Assembly: GCA_934490165.1 (NCBI GenBank)
Contig: CAKSTB010000009.1
Span: 1 to 64,000, forward strand
Direction: 5' to 3'
From: an uncultured Ruminiclostridium sp.
GTDB taxonomy: Bacteria > Bacillota > Clostridia > Oscillospirales > Ruminococcaceae
DNA: 64,000 nt
A program made the position numbers and the translations under genes. The notes under the pieces are model-generated. The model did no database searches. It was not told the DNA's origin and saw nothing but the letters and a program-made list of their open reading frames with translations. Positions 18,397 through 26,439 of the stretch are shown piece by piece. The stretch's first letter is position 1. Each line of letters begins with the position of its first letter.

Positions 18397-18792
18397 TCAA
18401 ATATCAGTTTTAGACATCTTTTGTTTTTCTTTCAAAACCTTTATCATTGTAGTCATATCATTATTTCCTATTATAAAGGGCAGTACGCTTGCGGTTGCAT
18501 AACAGATATTAACAATGGAAAAATAAAAATTAATGAAATTGCTAACAAGTAATAGTGAAACTCCAATCAAGAAGACATTGCCAACCGCTCCACTCAAAAA
18601 GAAAATAACAAGTTCGTGTTTTTCCATTTCGAGAAGGGACTCTTTTTTTATTTCAACATAGCCGTGAAACACAACGGGAGATATGTAAAGTTTGGCTATT
18701 TTGATTCTCATAAAATTTGCACCTATATAGATACCATCTACCGGTTTTTTGAAAATAAGGGATGCTATATAATAGAAAATTTCATGGTATAT
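18397..18792 (-). pseudogene. M50 (site-2 protease)-like membrane protein remnant
   Basis: The frame is open from a TGA at 18793-18795, with no plausible start before the methionine at 18711. It encodes H-E-I-F-Y-Y at 18769-18786, in the place of the HEXXH zinc motif, then K-L-Y-I-S-P-V-V-F-H-G, two membrane segments with L-S-G-A-V-G-N-V-F-L-I-G, and a final V-L-P-F-I-I-G-N-N-D. This resembles the second half of small M50 peptidases, but the second zinc histidine is replaced by Tyr and the N-terminus is gone, so it is a decayed gene. An immunity or regulatory origin cannot be told. Confidence 0.45.
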
Positions 18793-19013
18793 TCAATACT
18801 AGAAAAATGAAAAGAAGTGAAAAATGATAAAAGCGCAAACAGAAAATCGGTTATATATAGTTACTCCTTTTTACAATATGATCACTATTTCTTTTATTTC
18901 TCCGTACATTCGCTTTGTCCTTGTGTAATTGTCCGCTTCACAAAACAAAAAATTGCACAAACACTCACCCGCATTTTAGTCAATTCTGTATACTATACAT
19001 TACATCAATTGAA

Positions 19014-19042
19014 TTGACAAAACTGTAAAAGTGTTGTATAAT
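19014..19042 (+). promoter_or_regulatory. Consensus sigma-70 promoter of the structured RNA locus
   Basis: TTGACA (19014-19019), 17-base spacer, TATAAT (19037-19042): both hexamers match consensus. No protein start follows within 600 bases, so the transcript (start near 19049) is apparently noncoding. Confidence 0.85.
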
Positions 19043-19048
19043 AGAGTA

Positions 19049-19635
19049 AATAAAAAAACACCACACACAGGCTGTATAGTTCCTGCAAGAACGATACAGC
19101 CCCTCATCAGCTCGATGCGAAACCATCTGACTGACTTAGTGCAATAGTGCCTTTAGTGTGCTTTATTATAGCACATTTAATACAATTTTGCAAGAGCTTT
19201 CAGAAGTTTACCAGACGCTGGAGGCTCTTGTGTTTTTAATCTGATATACAAGGCGTAAATCCGCAGTGTATATCCCCACCTGCCGCATATCAAAGGCAGT
19301 ACAAATTGAATGCCGACCATCGTCAGAGATGACCTACAGCCGAGATAACTACGCATTAGTTCTGAGAACATCGCGTGAGTAACACGGGAGAGGAACAGTA
19401 AACACCGATTTACTGCAAACCACCGACTAACAGTCACAGTTCAGAAACGCCGCACATTCTGCGGAGCGAGTATACATACTGTACTACTGATACAGTTGAG
19501 CTACATCGGACTGGGTAGGTGTTAAGCTACGGAGAGATGCGAGAGCGTTAATCGAAACTATGAGTCGGAACACAAAATGTATATTATCACAGTGGAGCAG
19601 TTGCACCTGCTCTGCTGTGTGATATATGATTTTAT
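19049..19635 (+). ncRNA. Candidate large structured noncoding RNA (about 580 nt)
   Basis: A stretch bounded by a consensus promoter and a terminator-like hairpin and packed with potential helices. These include GGCTGTAT/ATACAGCC (19070/19094) with inner GTTC/GAAC; CAAGAGC/GCTCTTG (19191/19224); GATATAC/GTATATC (about 19243/19267); CTGCC/GGCAG; CATC/GATG; CGTG/CACG; CAGTAAA/TTTACTG; CCGCA/TGCGG; ACTGTA/TACAGT. Purine-rich unpaired segments lie between them. No supported coding frame exists on the + strand. It does not show the hallmarks of tmRNA, RNase P or 6S RNA. Length, compact folding and the neighbouring tRNA recall phage-associated large RNAs such as ROOL or GOLLD, but I cannot assign the family. 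Confidence 0.6.
19586..19635 (+). terminator. Terminator of the structured RNA
   Basis: TATCACA..GGAGCAG / CTGCTC..TGTGATA makes a long imperfect stem (19586-19624) followed by the T-rich stretch TATGATTTTATTT. It closes the noncoding transcript. Confidence 0.7.
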
Positions 19636-19692
19636 TTACAGTTTCAAGGACACTACTACTGTAGTATCCCTAAAAGTGTAACTAATGTAAAT

Positions 19693-19769
19693 TGGCACGC
19701 CAAGAGGGATTCGAACCCCCGACCCTCTGGTTCGTAGCCAGATACTCTATCCAGCTGAGCTATTGGCGC
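19693..19769 (-). tRNA. tRNA-Arg (anticodon ACG)
   Basis: On the minus strand the cloverleaf reads 5' GCGCCAA acceptor, D-arm AGCTCAGCTGGATAGAG, anticodon arm CTGGCTACGAACCAG (anticodon ACG, read as ICG for CGU/CGC/CGA), T-arm GGGGGTTCGAATCCC, 3' acceptor and encoded CCA at 19693-19695. It faces the structured RNA; a small hairpin (19649-19670) lies between the two transcripts. Confidence 0.95.
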
Positions 19770-19892
19770 GTATCTTGTAAATTTACTAATATATTTTAGC
19801 ACATCGAAGAGGGTTTGTCAAGGGGGTCGAGCAAATTTTTATTGAAAAAGGGAGCGGGTTGTCGCCCGCTCCCGTTTAAATATCATCTTGTA

Positions 19893-21173
19893 TTACTTTG
19901 TCGCTTTATCGAGTGCCTGAGAAATATCCGCAATAATATCGTTTATATCCTCAATACCGATAGTAAGTCTTACTGTACCCTCGGTTATTCCTGCGGCTAC
20001 GAGCTGCTCTGGTGAAAGCTGGCTGTGTGTTGTAGAAGCGGGGTGGATTACCTGACTTCTTACATCGCCGACATTCGCAACTATCTGTAAAAGCTCAAGG
20101 CTGTTCATAAACTTTTCGCCTGCGGGCTTACCGCCCTTTATAACGAATGTAAACACACCGCCTGCGCCCTTGGGACAATACTTTTTGCAAAGCTCGTAAT
20201 ACTTGTTTGAGGGCAGTGCGGGATAGTTTACCGTTTCAACGGCAGGGTGCGCTTCAAGGAATTTTGCTACCGCAAGTGCATTTTCGCAGTGGCGTTGCAT
20301 ACGCAGTGCAAGCGTTTCCATACCTGTAAGGCAGGTATGAGCGGCAGAAGCGGAAAGGCAAGCGCCGATATCTCTTGTGATAAGCGCGCGCAGTCTTGAT
20401 ATGAATGCCAGCTCGCCGAGGTCTGCAAACACAACACCGTGATAAGATACGTCAGGCTCGTTGAAAAGCGGGAATCTGGGGTTGCCCTTGAAAGTGAACT
20501 TTCCGCTGTCGACTACAACACCCGCCATTACACTGCCGTGACCGCCTAAAAACTTTGTAGCGGAGTGGATAACAAGGTCAGCGCCCCACTCTATGGGCTT
20601 GCAAAGATAGGGAGTTGTAAATGTGCTGTCAACAACGAAAGGTATTCCGTGTTTGTGCGCTATTTTACCGATTTCTTCGATATCGGCAACGTTTGCGTTG
20701 GGGTTACCGATAAGCTCGGTGAAAAACAGCTTTGTCTTGTCGGTCACGGCATTTTCCCACGCCGAAAGATCATCGGGGTCAACAAACTTAACCGTGATAC
20801 CCATTCTCTTTAATGTAATTCCGAGCAGATTTATAGCGCCGCCGTAGATATTTATCGATGAAACCAGCTCATCGCCCTCGCTACAGAGGTTTATTATAGT
20901 ATTGAATATAGCGGCGTGACCCGATGCGAATGATAATGCCGCAACACCGCCGTCCATAGCCGTCACCTTACGTTCAAAAATATCGCAGGTGGGGTTCTGT
21001 AGTCTTGAGTATATGTTGCCGGGCTCTTTAAGCTCAAAAAGCGTTCTTGCATGGTTTGCGTCCTTGAACACATAAGCGTTTGTTTCGTACAGGGGCGGAG
21101 TTACCGACATTGTAGCTTCGTCAGTTTCATAGCCTGCGTGGACCGCAAGCGTTTCTATTGAATACTTTTTCAT
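19893..21173 (-). CDS. metY: O-acetylhomoserine aminocarboxypropyltransferase (sulfhydrylase)
   Basis: PLP-dependent enzyme making homocysteine from O-acetylhomoserine and sulfide in methionine synthesis. About 426 residues, the usual MetY length (longer than MetB/MetC). Visible are E-T-L-A-V-H-A-G-Y, the S-S-I-N-I-Y-G-G loop, D-S-T-F-T-T-P and the PLP lysine in H-S-A-T-K-F-L-G-G-H-G. ATG 21173 is chosen for AAGGAAG 7 bases before it; an in-frame ATG at 21197 lacks one. A promoter lies at 21227-21255 and a small leader hairpin (ACCCTG/CAGGGT) precedes the gene. No T-box or SAM riboswitch is visible in the short leader. Confidence 0.93.
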   Translation of the reverse strand: MKKYSIETLAVHAGYETDEATMSVTPPLYETNAYVFKDANHARTLFELKEPGNIYSRLQNPTCDIFERKVTAMDGGVAALSFASGHAAIFNTIINLCSEGDELVSSINIYGGAINLLGITLKRMGITVKFVDPDDLSAWENAVTDKTKLFFTELIGNPNANVADIEEIGKIAHKHGIPFVVDSTFTTPYLCKPIEWGADLVIHSATKFLGGHGSVMAGVVVDSGKFTFKGNPRFPLFNEPDVSYHGVVFADLGELAFISRLRALITRDIGACLSASAAHTCLTGMETLALRMQRHCENALAVAKFLEAHPAVETVNYPALPSNKYYELCKKYCPKGAGGVFTFVIKGGKPAGEKFMNSLELLQIVANVGDVRSQVIHPASTTHSQLSPEQLVAAGITEGTVRLTIGIEDINDIIADISQALDKATK

Positions 21174-21226
21174 CTTAAATCTTCCTTTGACTTTCAATTA
21201 CCCTGAAATCTACAGGGTTTAAGGTA

Positions 21227-21255
21227 ATTCTACCACATTTTGCTCCGTTTGTCTA
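21227..21255 (-). promoter_or_regulatory. Promoter of metY
   Basis: Minus-strand TAGACA (21250-21255), 17-base spacer, TAGAAT (21227-21232): one mismatch from consensus in each hexamer. It is divergent from the promoter at 21281-21309. Confidence 0.55.
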
Positions 21256-21280
21256 TAGCCGAGAATTTATAGGCGTTTTA

Positions 21281-21309
21281 TTGACATTTTTATCAAGACG
21301 TGTTATAAT
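21281..21309 (+). promoter_or_regulatory. Promoter of the repeat lipoprotein
   Basis: TTGACA (21281-21286), 17-base spacer, TATAAT (21304-21309), 40 bases before the ATG: full consensus, so strong expression is expected. Confidence 0.8.
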
Positions 21310-21348
21310 TATTACAAAATTTTTGCTTATTTACAAAGGAGAATCTTT

Positions 21349-22890
21349 ATGAAAAAGGTACTAATTACAGCACTTATCCTTTCTGCATTATTATGTACAG
21401 CCTGCTCAACAGGTAATAACAGCTCCGCAGACAATTCAACTACCTCGGCATCATCTGCAAGCGAAGTGTCATCTGCAAGCGAGTCATCTGAAGCCGCTGT
21501 AAGCGTTATCAAGAACGATGCAACCACAAAGTGGACATCAGCCGACAGAACCTTTGAGTTCAACACCGACGGCAGTGGCAGCATTACAGACAACGGTGCG
21601 GAAACATCAGTACCGGTAAGCTATGAAATAAACGGCACTGAATTCACACTTAAGACAGGTAGCGAGGACAATGTAGAAAAGGCTACAGCAGAAGCCAAGG
21701 ACGACAATACGATCGTACTTAAGTGGAGCGACGGTAAGGAAGAAACGCTTACCTTAGCTACAGGCTCGGCAGAGGCCGCTGTAAGCGTTATCAAGAACAA
21801 TGCTACAACAAAGTGGACATCAGCCGACAGAACCTTTGAGTTCAACACCGATGGCAGTGGTAGTATTACAGACAACGGTGCGGAAACATCAGTGCCGATA
21901 AGCTATGAGATAAACGGTACTGAGCTCACGCTTAAAGTCGGCAGTGAGGACAACGTTGAAAAAGCTACAGCAGAAGCTAAGGACGATAATACGATCGTAC
22001 TTAAGTGGAGTGACGGTAAAGAAGAAACTCTTACCTTAGCTACAAACTCGGCAGAAGCCGCTATCAGCGTTATCAGGAACGATGCTACAACAAAGTGGAC
22101 ATCAACTGACAGGACTTTTGAGTTCAACACAGACGGCAGCGGTAGCATTACAGACAACGGCGCAGAAACATCAGTACCGGTAAGCTATGAGATAAACGGC
22201 ACTGAGTTCACACTTAAGATAGGTAGCGAAGATAACGTAGAAAAGGCTACAGCAGAAGCTAAAGACGACAATACGATCGTACTTAAGTGGAGTGACGGTA
22301 AGGAAGAAACTCTTACTTTAGCTACAAACTCGGCAGAAGCCGCTATCAGCGTTATCAGGAACGATGCTACAACAAAGTGGACATCGGCAGACAGAACCTT
22401 TGAGTTCAACACTGATGGCAGTGGTAGCATTACAGACAACGGCGCAGAAACATCAGTGCCGATAAGCTATGAGATAAATGGTACTGAGTTCACGCTTAAA
22501 GTCGGCAGTGAGGATAACGTTGAAAAGGCTGCAGCAGAAGCCAAGGACGACAATACGATCGTACTTAAGTGGAGTGACGGCAAGGAAGAAACTCTTACCT
22601 TAGCTACAAACTCGGCAGAAGCCGCTATCAGCGTTATCAGGAACGATGCTACAACAAAGTGGACATCAACTGACAGGACTTTTGAGTTCAACACAGACGG
22701 CAGCGGTAGCATTACAGACAACGGCGCAGAAACATCAGTACCGGTAAGCTATGAGATAAACGGCACTGAGTTCACACTTAAGATAGGTAGCGAAGATAAC
22801 GTAGAAAAGGCTACAGCAGAAGCTAAGGACGACAACACGATCGTTCTCAAGTGGAGTGACGGTAAGGAAGAAACTCTTACTTTAGCTTAA
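21349..22890 (+). CDS. Lipoprotein with five tandem 94-residue repeats
   Basis: 513 residues: signal peptide with lipobox L-C-T-A-C, a Ser/Ala-rich linker, then five near-identical units starting E-A-A-(V/I)-S-V-I and containing K-W-T-S-(A/T)-D-R-T-F-E-F-N-T-D-G-S-G-S and W-S-D-G-K-E-E-T-L-T-L. Each unit is about nine predicted strands, similar in style to small lipocalin-like or DUF5640-like surface domains. The 282-bp DNA units begin at 21490, 21772, 22054, 22336 and 22618. AAAGGAG and a consensus promoter precede it, and a terminator follows. Probably an abundant surface protein whose copy number can vary; no ligand is evident. Confidence 0.85.
   Translation: MKKVLITALILSALLCTACSTGNNSSADNSTTSASSASEVSSASESSEAAVSVIKNDATTKWTSADRTFEFNTDGSGSITDNGAETSVPVSYEINGTEFTLKTGSEDNVEKATAEAKDDNTIVLKWSDGKEETLTLATGSAEAAVSVIKNNATTKWTSADRTFEFNTDGSGSITDNGAETSVPISYEINGTELTLKVGSEDNVEKATAEAKDDNTIVLKWSDGKEETLTLATNSAEAAISVIRNDATTKWTSTDRTFEFNTDGSGSITDNGAETSVPVSYEINGTEFTLKIGSEDNVEKATAEAKDDNTIVLKWSDGKEETLTLATNSAEAAISVIRNDATTKWTSADRTFEFNTDGSGSITDNGAETSVPISYEINGTEFTLKVGSEDNVEKAAAEAKDDNTIVLKWSDGKEETLTLATNSAEAAISVIRNDATTKWTSTDRTFEFNTDGSGSITDNGAETSVPVSYEINGTEFTLKIGSEDNVEKATAEAKDDNTIVLKWSDGKEETLTLA
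21490..22887 (+). repeat. Five tandem 282-bp repeats
   Basis: Unit period is exactly 282 bp. Units 2 and 4 (P-I-S-Y..., L-K-V-G) pair with each other and units 3 and 5 (S-T-D-R..., P-V-S-Y, L-K-I-G) pair with each other, so a two-unit (564-bp) block was itself duplicated. Confidence 0.9.
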
Positions 22891-22910
22891 GATCAGATAC
22901 ATACTATATT

Positions 22911-22943
22911 AAAGCCCTGTGCGTAAAACGCATGGGGCTTTTA
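22911..22943 (+). terminator. Terminator after the repeat lipoprotein
   Basis: AAAGCCC...GGGCTTTT hairpin just after the lipoprotein stop and at the end of the convergent membrane-protein gene; it can serve both strands. Confidence 0.7.
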
Positions 22944-23336
22944 TCTGTCTGCCGCAATATTAACACCGATTATTCCGCCGATACAGCCGCATAGCGCCGA
23001 TGTCACCAGCTTTGATATCACCGCCGTACCCGAAAAACCTCCCGACACGACCGCTCCGATAAAACACACCGCAAACATAGAAGCGCCGCCGAGCGTACCC
23101 CACGCAAAGCCGTTTTTACCTCTTCCGCCGCCCCAGAACATTCCGCATACGCCCGATGCCGCGCCGAGCGATATGTATCCGAATGTGATATCCGCGCCCT
23201 CGGGAGCATCCGCAACATTAAACAAAAATGCACCGATAACGGTAAAAACTGCCGCTGTCACTGTTCCGGCTACAACTCCTTTCATAAAAGGCCTGAGCTT
23301 CTTTATTGCCGCTTTGTAACTTCTGCGTCTTACCAT
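22941..23336 (-). CDS. TIGR04086-like small membrane protein
   Basis: 131 residues with a basic N-terminus (M-V-R-R-R-S-Y-K) and four hydrophobic Gly/Ala-rich helices, matching the TIGR04086/YrzE-type integral membrane family of Firmicutes, whose function is unknown. It is convergent with the repeat lipoprotein and shares its terminator. No partner gene is adjacent on this strand. Confidence 0.6.
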   Translation of the reverse strand: MVRRRSYKAAIKKLRPFMKGVVAGTVTAAVFTVIGAFLFNVADAPEGADITFGYISLGAASGVCGMFWGGGRGKNGFAWGTLGGASMFAVCFIGAVVSGGFSGTAVISKLVTSALCGCIGGIIGVNIAADR

Positions 23337-23486
23337 ACCGCTACCTGCTTTCGTTTTTAGTACAGATATATGTTACACCGGACGCGTTTATTACTTTGTC
23401 CGTATGCGTAAAGGCGCATTGCAACGCCCCATTCCGTATATCTGCTGTCATTTTGTATAATTCATCCGCAAATTTGCAAGAAAATA

Positions 23487-23518
23487 TTTTGCAAGTTTCA
23501 TCTAAAAAACTTGCAAAA
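23487..23518. promoter_or_regulatory. Operator-like inverted repeat upstream of the glutamate synthase promoter
   Basis: TTTTGCAAGTTT and AAACTTGCAAAA are perfect 12-base inverted arms with an 8-base spacer, ending 5 bases before the -35 box. A third TTTGCAAG box lies at 23473-23480. This fits a dimeric regulator with an upstream accessory site. Confidence 0.65.
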
Positions 23519-23523
23519 ACGTA

Positions 23524-23552
23524 TTGACAACATCAAAAAGCCGTGATATAAT
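23524..23552 (+). promoter_or_regulatory. Promoter of the glutamate synthase operon
   Basis: TTGACA (23524-23529), 17-base spacer, TATAAT (23547-23552). The predicted start near 23558 leaves a 240-base leader before the first gene. Confidence 0.85.
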
Positions 23553-23557
23553 AACAA

Positions 23558-23720
23558 CTGTAGTCAAACCGACTGCAGGCAATTACGAAACAAAGCTGTT
23601 TCAGACGGTTAGCAAAGTGAAGCATTCAATTCATTTTACTGCAAATATCCCCTAAATTTACGGAAAAATCACAAAACACCGCAAATTTACGGCATAAATC
23701 GTCTGTTGCCTGCTGTTTTT
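23558..23720 (+). promoter_or_regulatory. Structured leader with probable attenuator (candidate ANTAR target)
   Basis: Three elements can pair. Hairpin 1 is CTGTAGTC/GACTGCAG (23558-23565/23571-23578). Hairpin 2 is GAAAC-AAAGCT-GTTTC (23587-23602), whose six-base loop has A at position 1 and G at position 4, as in ANTAR targets. A long-range helix joins GCAGGCAA (23575-23582) and AGACG (23603-23607) to the contiguous CGTCT-TTGCCTGC-like strand at 23700-23713, followed by U5 at 23716-23720. Hairpin 1 and the long helix share 23575-23578, so they exclude each other. The operon itself encodes an ANTAR protein. A second canonical hexaloop was not found. Confidence 0.5.
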
Positions 23721-23798
23721 ATCCCCAAAAATGAATAAAAGCAAAATTTAAACGTCGGAAAACAAAAATCAAACCCAATACCGAACAGGAGTGAGCTT

Positions 23799-24896
23799 AT
23801 GCTGGAAAAAGAAGGTCAGGTCAGAATACCCGCCGGCTGCGCTATTTCAGGCTTCATCAGCAGAGACGGCAACAGAATATGCGGTGACAAGATAGTAAAA
23901 TCAATATCATATATGCACGACAGATCTAACGGTCTGGGCGGCGGTTTCGCAGGATACGGCATTTATCCCGAATACAAGGATCAATACGCGTTCCACATTT
24001 TCTATGACTCAAACGAGGCAAGAGTTGAAACCGAGCGTTTCCTAGACAAGCATTTTGATGTTGTAAACCTTTCCCGTATCCCTACAAGAAAGCACCCGAA
24101 CATCACAAACGAGCCGCTCATCTGGAGATATTTCGTAAATCCCCTGCCGACAAAGCTCGCAGAAAGTCAGCTTGACGAGAGAGAGTTCGTTGCGCAGTGC
24201 GTTATCAATATAAACGACAAGATAAACGGTTCTTACGTTTTCTCAAGCGGTAAGAACATGGGCGTATTCAAGGCTGTCGGTTATCCGGAAGATGTCGGAG
24301 AGTTCTACAGACTTGAAGAATATGCGGGCTATGCATGGACTGCGCACGGCAGATATCCTACAAACACACCCGGCTGGTGGGGCGGTGCTCATCCGTTCGC
24401 ACTTCTGGATTATACCATTGTACATAACGGTGAAATTTCTTCTTACGACGCAAACAGAAGATACATCGAAATGTACGGCTACAAGTGCAACCTGCTGACA
24501 GATACAGAAGTTATCACATATATAATAGACTTCCTCAACAGAAAACAGAAGCTATGTCTTGAAGATATAGCAAAGATAATAGCCGCTCCGTTCTGGAGCG
24601 AGATAGACTCGGATAAGTACAGCGAGAGCGAAAAGCAGAAATTAAGATACTTCAGAAATGTGTTCTCAAGTCTTCTGATAACAGGCCCGTTCTCGATAAT
24701 CCTCGGCTTTGACGGCGGTCTTATGGCGCTCAACGACAGACTTAAGCTCCGTTCGATGGTAGCCGCAGAAAAGGGTGATATGGTTTACCTTGCAAGTGAG
24801 GAATGTGCGATAAGAGCTATATGCCCCGTTGTTGACCGTATCTGGTCACCCAGAGGCGGCGAGCCTATCATCGTTAAGCTGAACGAAAAGAAGTAA
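23799..24896 (+). CDS. Glutamate synthase amidotransferase (class II GATase) subunit
   Basis: Glutaminase module of a split, archaeal-type glutamate synthase: it releases ammonia from glutamine for the FMN subunit. 365 residues with class II signatures: the nucleophile Cys15 in A-G-C-A-I-S-G, R-S-N-G-L-G-G-G, the W-T-A-H-G-R-Y-P-T-N loop and V-H-N-G-E-I-S-S. Cys15 is not at the N-terminus, so 14 residues must be removed for a free N-terminal Cys, or the start differs; relatives with a similar leader are familiar to me. Start ATG follows CAGGAG. First gene of a five-gene enzyme operon. Confidence 0.88.
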   Translation: MLEKEGQVRIPAGCAISGFISRDGNRICGDKIVKSISYMHDRSNGLGGGFAGYGIYPEYKDQYAFHIFYDSNEARVETERFLDKHFDVVNLSRIPTRKHPNITNEPLIWRYFVNPLPTKLAESQLDEREFVAQCVININDKINGSYVFSSGKNMGVFKAVGYPEDVGEFYRLEEYAGYAWTAHGRYPTNTPGWWGGAHPFALLDYTIVHNGEISSYDANRRYIEMYGYKCNLLTDTEVITYIIDFLNRKQKLCLEDIAKIIAAPFWSEIDSDKYSESEKQKLRYFRNVFSSLLITGPFSIILGFDGGLMALNDRLKLRSMVAAEKGDMVYLASEECAIRAICPVVDRIWSPRGGEPIIVKLNEKK

Positions 24897-24913
24897 GAAA
24901 GGGAGCGGTAACA

Positions 24914-26419
24914 GTGGCACTTAATTATTTTCAGCCTTTATTTGATGTTATAAGAGATAAGGACCGTTGCATAAAATGTCAGGCGTGTGCAAGACAGTGT
25001 TCCAACGAGGTGCACAGATATGACGGCGATCTCGATATGATGATCTCGGACAGCCAGCAGTGTGTTGACTGCCAGAGATGTGTATGTATCTGTCCTACAG
25101 GTGCATTGAAGATAGTAGACAACCCCAACAAGTTCAGAAACAACTCCAACTGGAGCCAGCAGATAATGACGGAAGTCTACAAGCAGGCAGAAACAGGCGG
25201 CGTTCTTCTTTCCGCAATGGGCAACCCGAAGGAATACCCTGTTTACTGGGATAAGATACTGCTCAACGCTTCTCAGGTAACAAACCCGCCTATCGATCCT
25301 CTGCGTGAGCCTATGGAAACAAAGGTCTTCCTCGGAAAGAAGCCGAAAAACGTTTCGTTCAACGAGGACGGCAGTGTAAAGACGGAAACAACACCCACGC
25401 TTGAGCTTTCAACGCCTATAATGTTCTCGGCTATGTCATACGGTTCTATCAGCCGTAACGCTCACGAGAGCCTTGCAAGAGCGGCTACAGAGCTTGGCAT
25501 ATTCTACAACACAGGTGAGGGTGGTCTGCACAAGGACTTCTATCAGTACGGACCTAACACGATAGTACAGGTCGCATCGGGACGTTTCGGCGTATTCAAG
25601 GATTATCTTGAAACAGGCGCGGCAATAGAAATAAAGATGGGTCAGGGTGCAAAGCCCGGTATCGGCGGTCACCTTCCCGGAGCAAAGATCCTCGAGGACG
25701 TTTCAAGAACAAGAATGATCCCCATGGGAACAGACGCTATATCACCTGCTCCCCACCACGATATATATTCGATAGAGGACTTACGTCAGCTTGTTCTTTC
25801 GCTGAAGGAAGCTACAGAATACAAAAAGCCCGTTATCGTAAAGATCGCCGCAGTGCATAACGTTGCCGCTATCGCTTCCGGTATTGCCCGTTCGGGTGCA
25901 GATATAATCGCTATAGACGGTTACAGAGGCGGTACGGGAGCAGCCCCCACAAGGATAAGAGATAACGTAGGTATCCCGATAGAGCTTGCCCTTGCAAGCG
26001 TTGACCAGCGTCTGCGCGACGAGGGCATCAGAAACGAGGTTTCTGTAGTAGTTGCAGGCTCTATCCGTTCAAGCTCGGACGTTGTAAAGGCTATCGCGCT
26101 CGGCGCGGACGCTTGCTACATCGGTACAGCCGCTCTGCTGGCACTCGGCTGTCACCTTTGCAGAAGCTGTCAGACAGGTAAGTGCAACTGGGGTATCGCA
26201 ACACAGCGACCCGACCTTGTAAAGCGTCTTAACCCGAACATCGGCTATCAGCGACTTGTAAACCTCGTTCACGCGTGGGATCACGAGATCAAGGAAATGA
26301 TGGGCGGTATGGGTATCAACTCAGTCGAAGCTCTCAGAGGCAACAGACTTATGCTCAGAGGTATCGGCCTTAACGAAAAGGAACTCGAGATACTCGGCAT
26401 ACAGCACGCAGGTCAGTGA
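24914..26419 (+). CDS. FMN-binding glutamate synthase central subunit with N-terminal ferredoxin domain
   Basis: Core synthase subunit converting 2-oxoglutarate and ammonia to glutamate on FMN. 501 residues: two 4Fe-4S motifs near the N-terminus (C-I-K-C-Q-A-C-A-R-Q-C and C-V-D-C-Q-R-C-V-C-I-C-P), then the TIM-barrel FMN domain (S-A-M-S-Y-G-S-I-S, G-E-G-G-L-H, G-Q-G-A-K-P-G-I-G-G-H, D-G-Y-R-G-G-T-G-A-A-P, G-A-D-A-C-Y-I-G-T-A) and a late cysteine cluster C-H-L-C-R-S-C-Q-T-G-K-C that binds the 3Fe-4S cluster. GTG start after AAGGGAGCGG. This is the archaeal-type arrangement in which GltB domains are separate genes. Confidence 0.92.
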   Translation: MALNYFQPLFDVIRDKDRCIKCQACARQCSNEVHRYDGDLDMMISDSQQCVDCQRCVCICPTGALKIVDNPNKFRNNSNWSQQIMTEVYKQAETGGVLLSAMGNPKEYPVYWDKILLNASQVTNPPIDPLREPMETKVFLGKKPKNVSFNEDGSVKTETTPTLELSTPIMFSAMSYGSISRNAHESLARAATELGIFYNTGEGGLHKDFYQYGPNTIVQVASGRFGVFKDYLETGAAIEIKMGQGAKPGIGGHLPGAKILEDVSRTRMIPMGTDAISPAPHHDIYSIEDLRQLVLSLKEATEYKKPVIVKIAAVHNVAAIASGIARSGADIIAIDGYRGGTGAAPTRIRDNVGIPIELALASVDQRLRDEGIRNEVSVVVAGSIRSSSDVVKAIALGADACYIGTAALLALGCHLCRSCQTGKCNWGIATQRPDLVKRLNPNIGYQRLVNLVHAWDHEIKEMMGGMGINSVEALRGNRLMLRGIGLNEKELEILGIQHAGQ

Positions 26420-26439
26420 TAAAGGAGAGGTAAGGTAAA

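Noticed and set aside
19177..19437. Minus-strand 86-codon frame inside the structured RNA
   Set aside because: No ribosome site, no recognisable protein features, and it runs antisense through the hairpins of the + strand transcript.
19049..19635. tmRNA, RNase P or 6S RNA
   Set aside because: No tRNA-like ends with GGTTC..CCA, no GAGGAAAGTCC-type core, and the length is wrong for 6S.
21190..21230. S-box or Met T-box ahead of metY
   Set aside because: The leader is only about 50 bases with a single small hairpin; no aptamer core fits.
21490..22887. Regular repeats that could suggest a CRISPR array
   Set aside because: Units are 282 bp, in frame and continuous within a lipoprotein gene; there are no short repeats with unique spacers.
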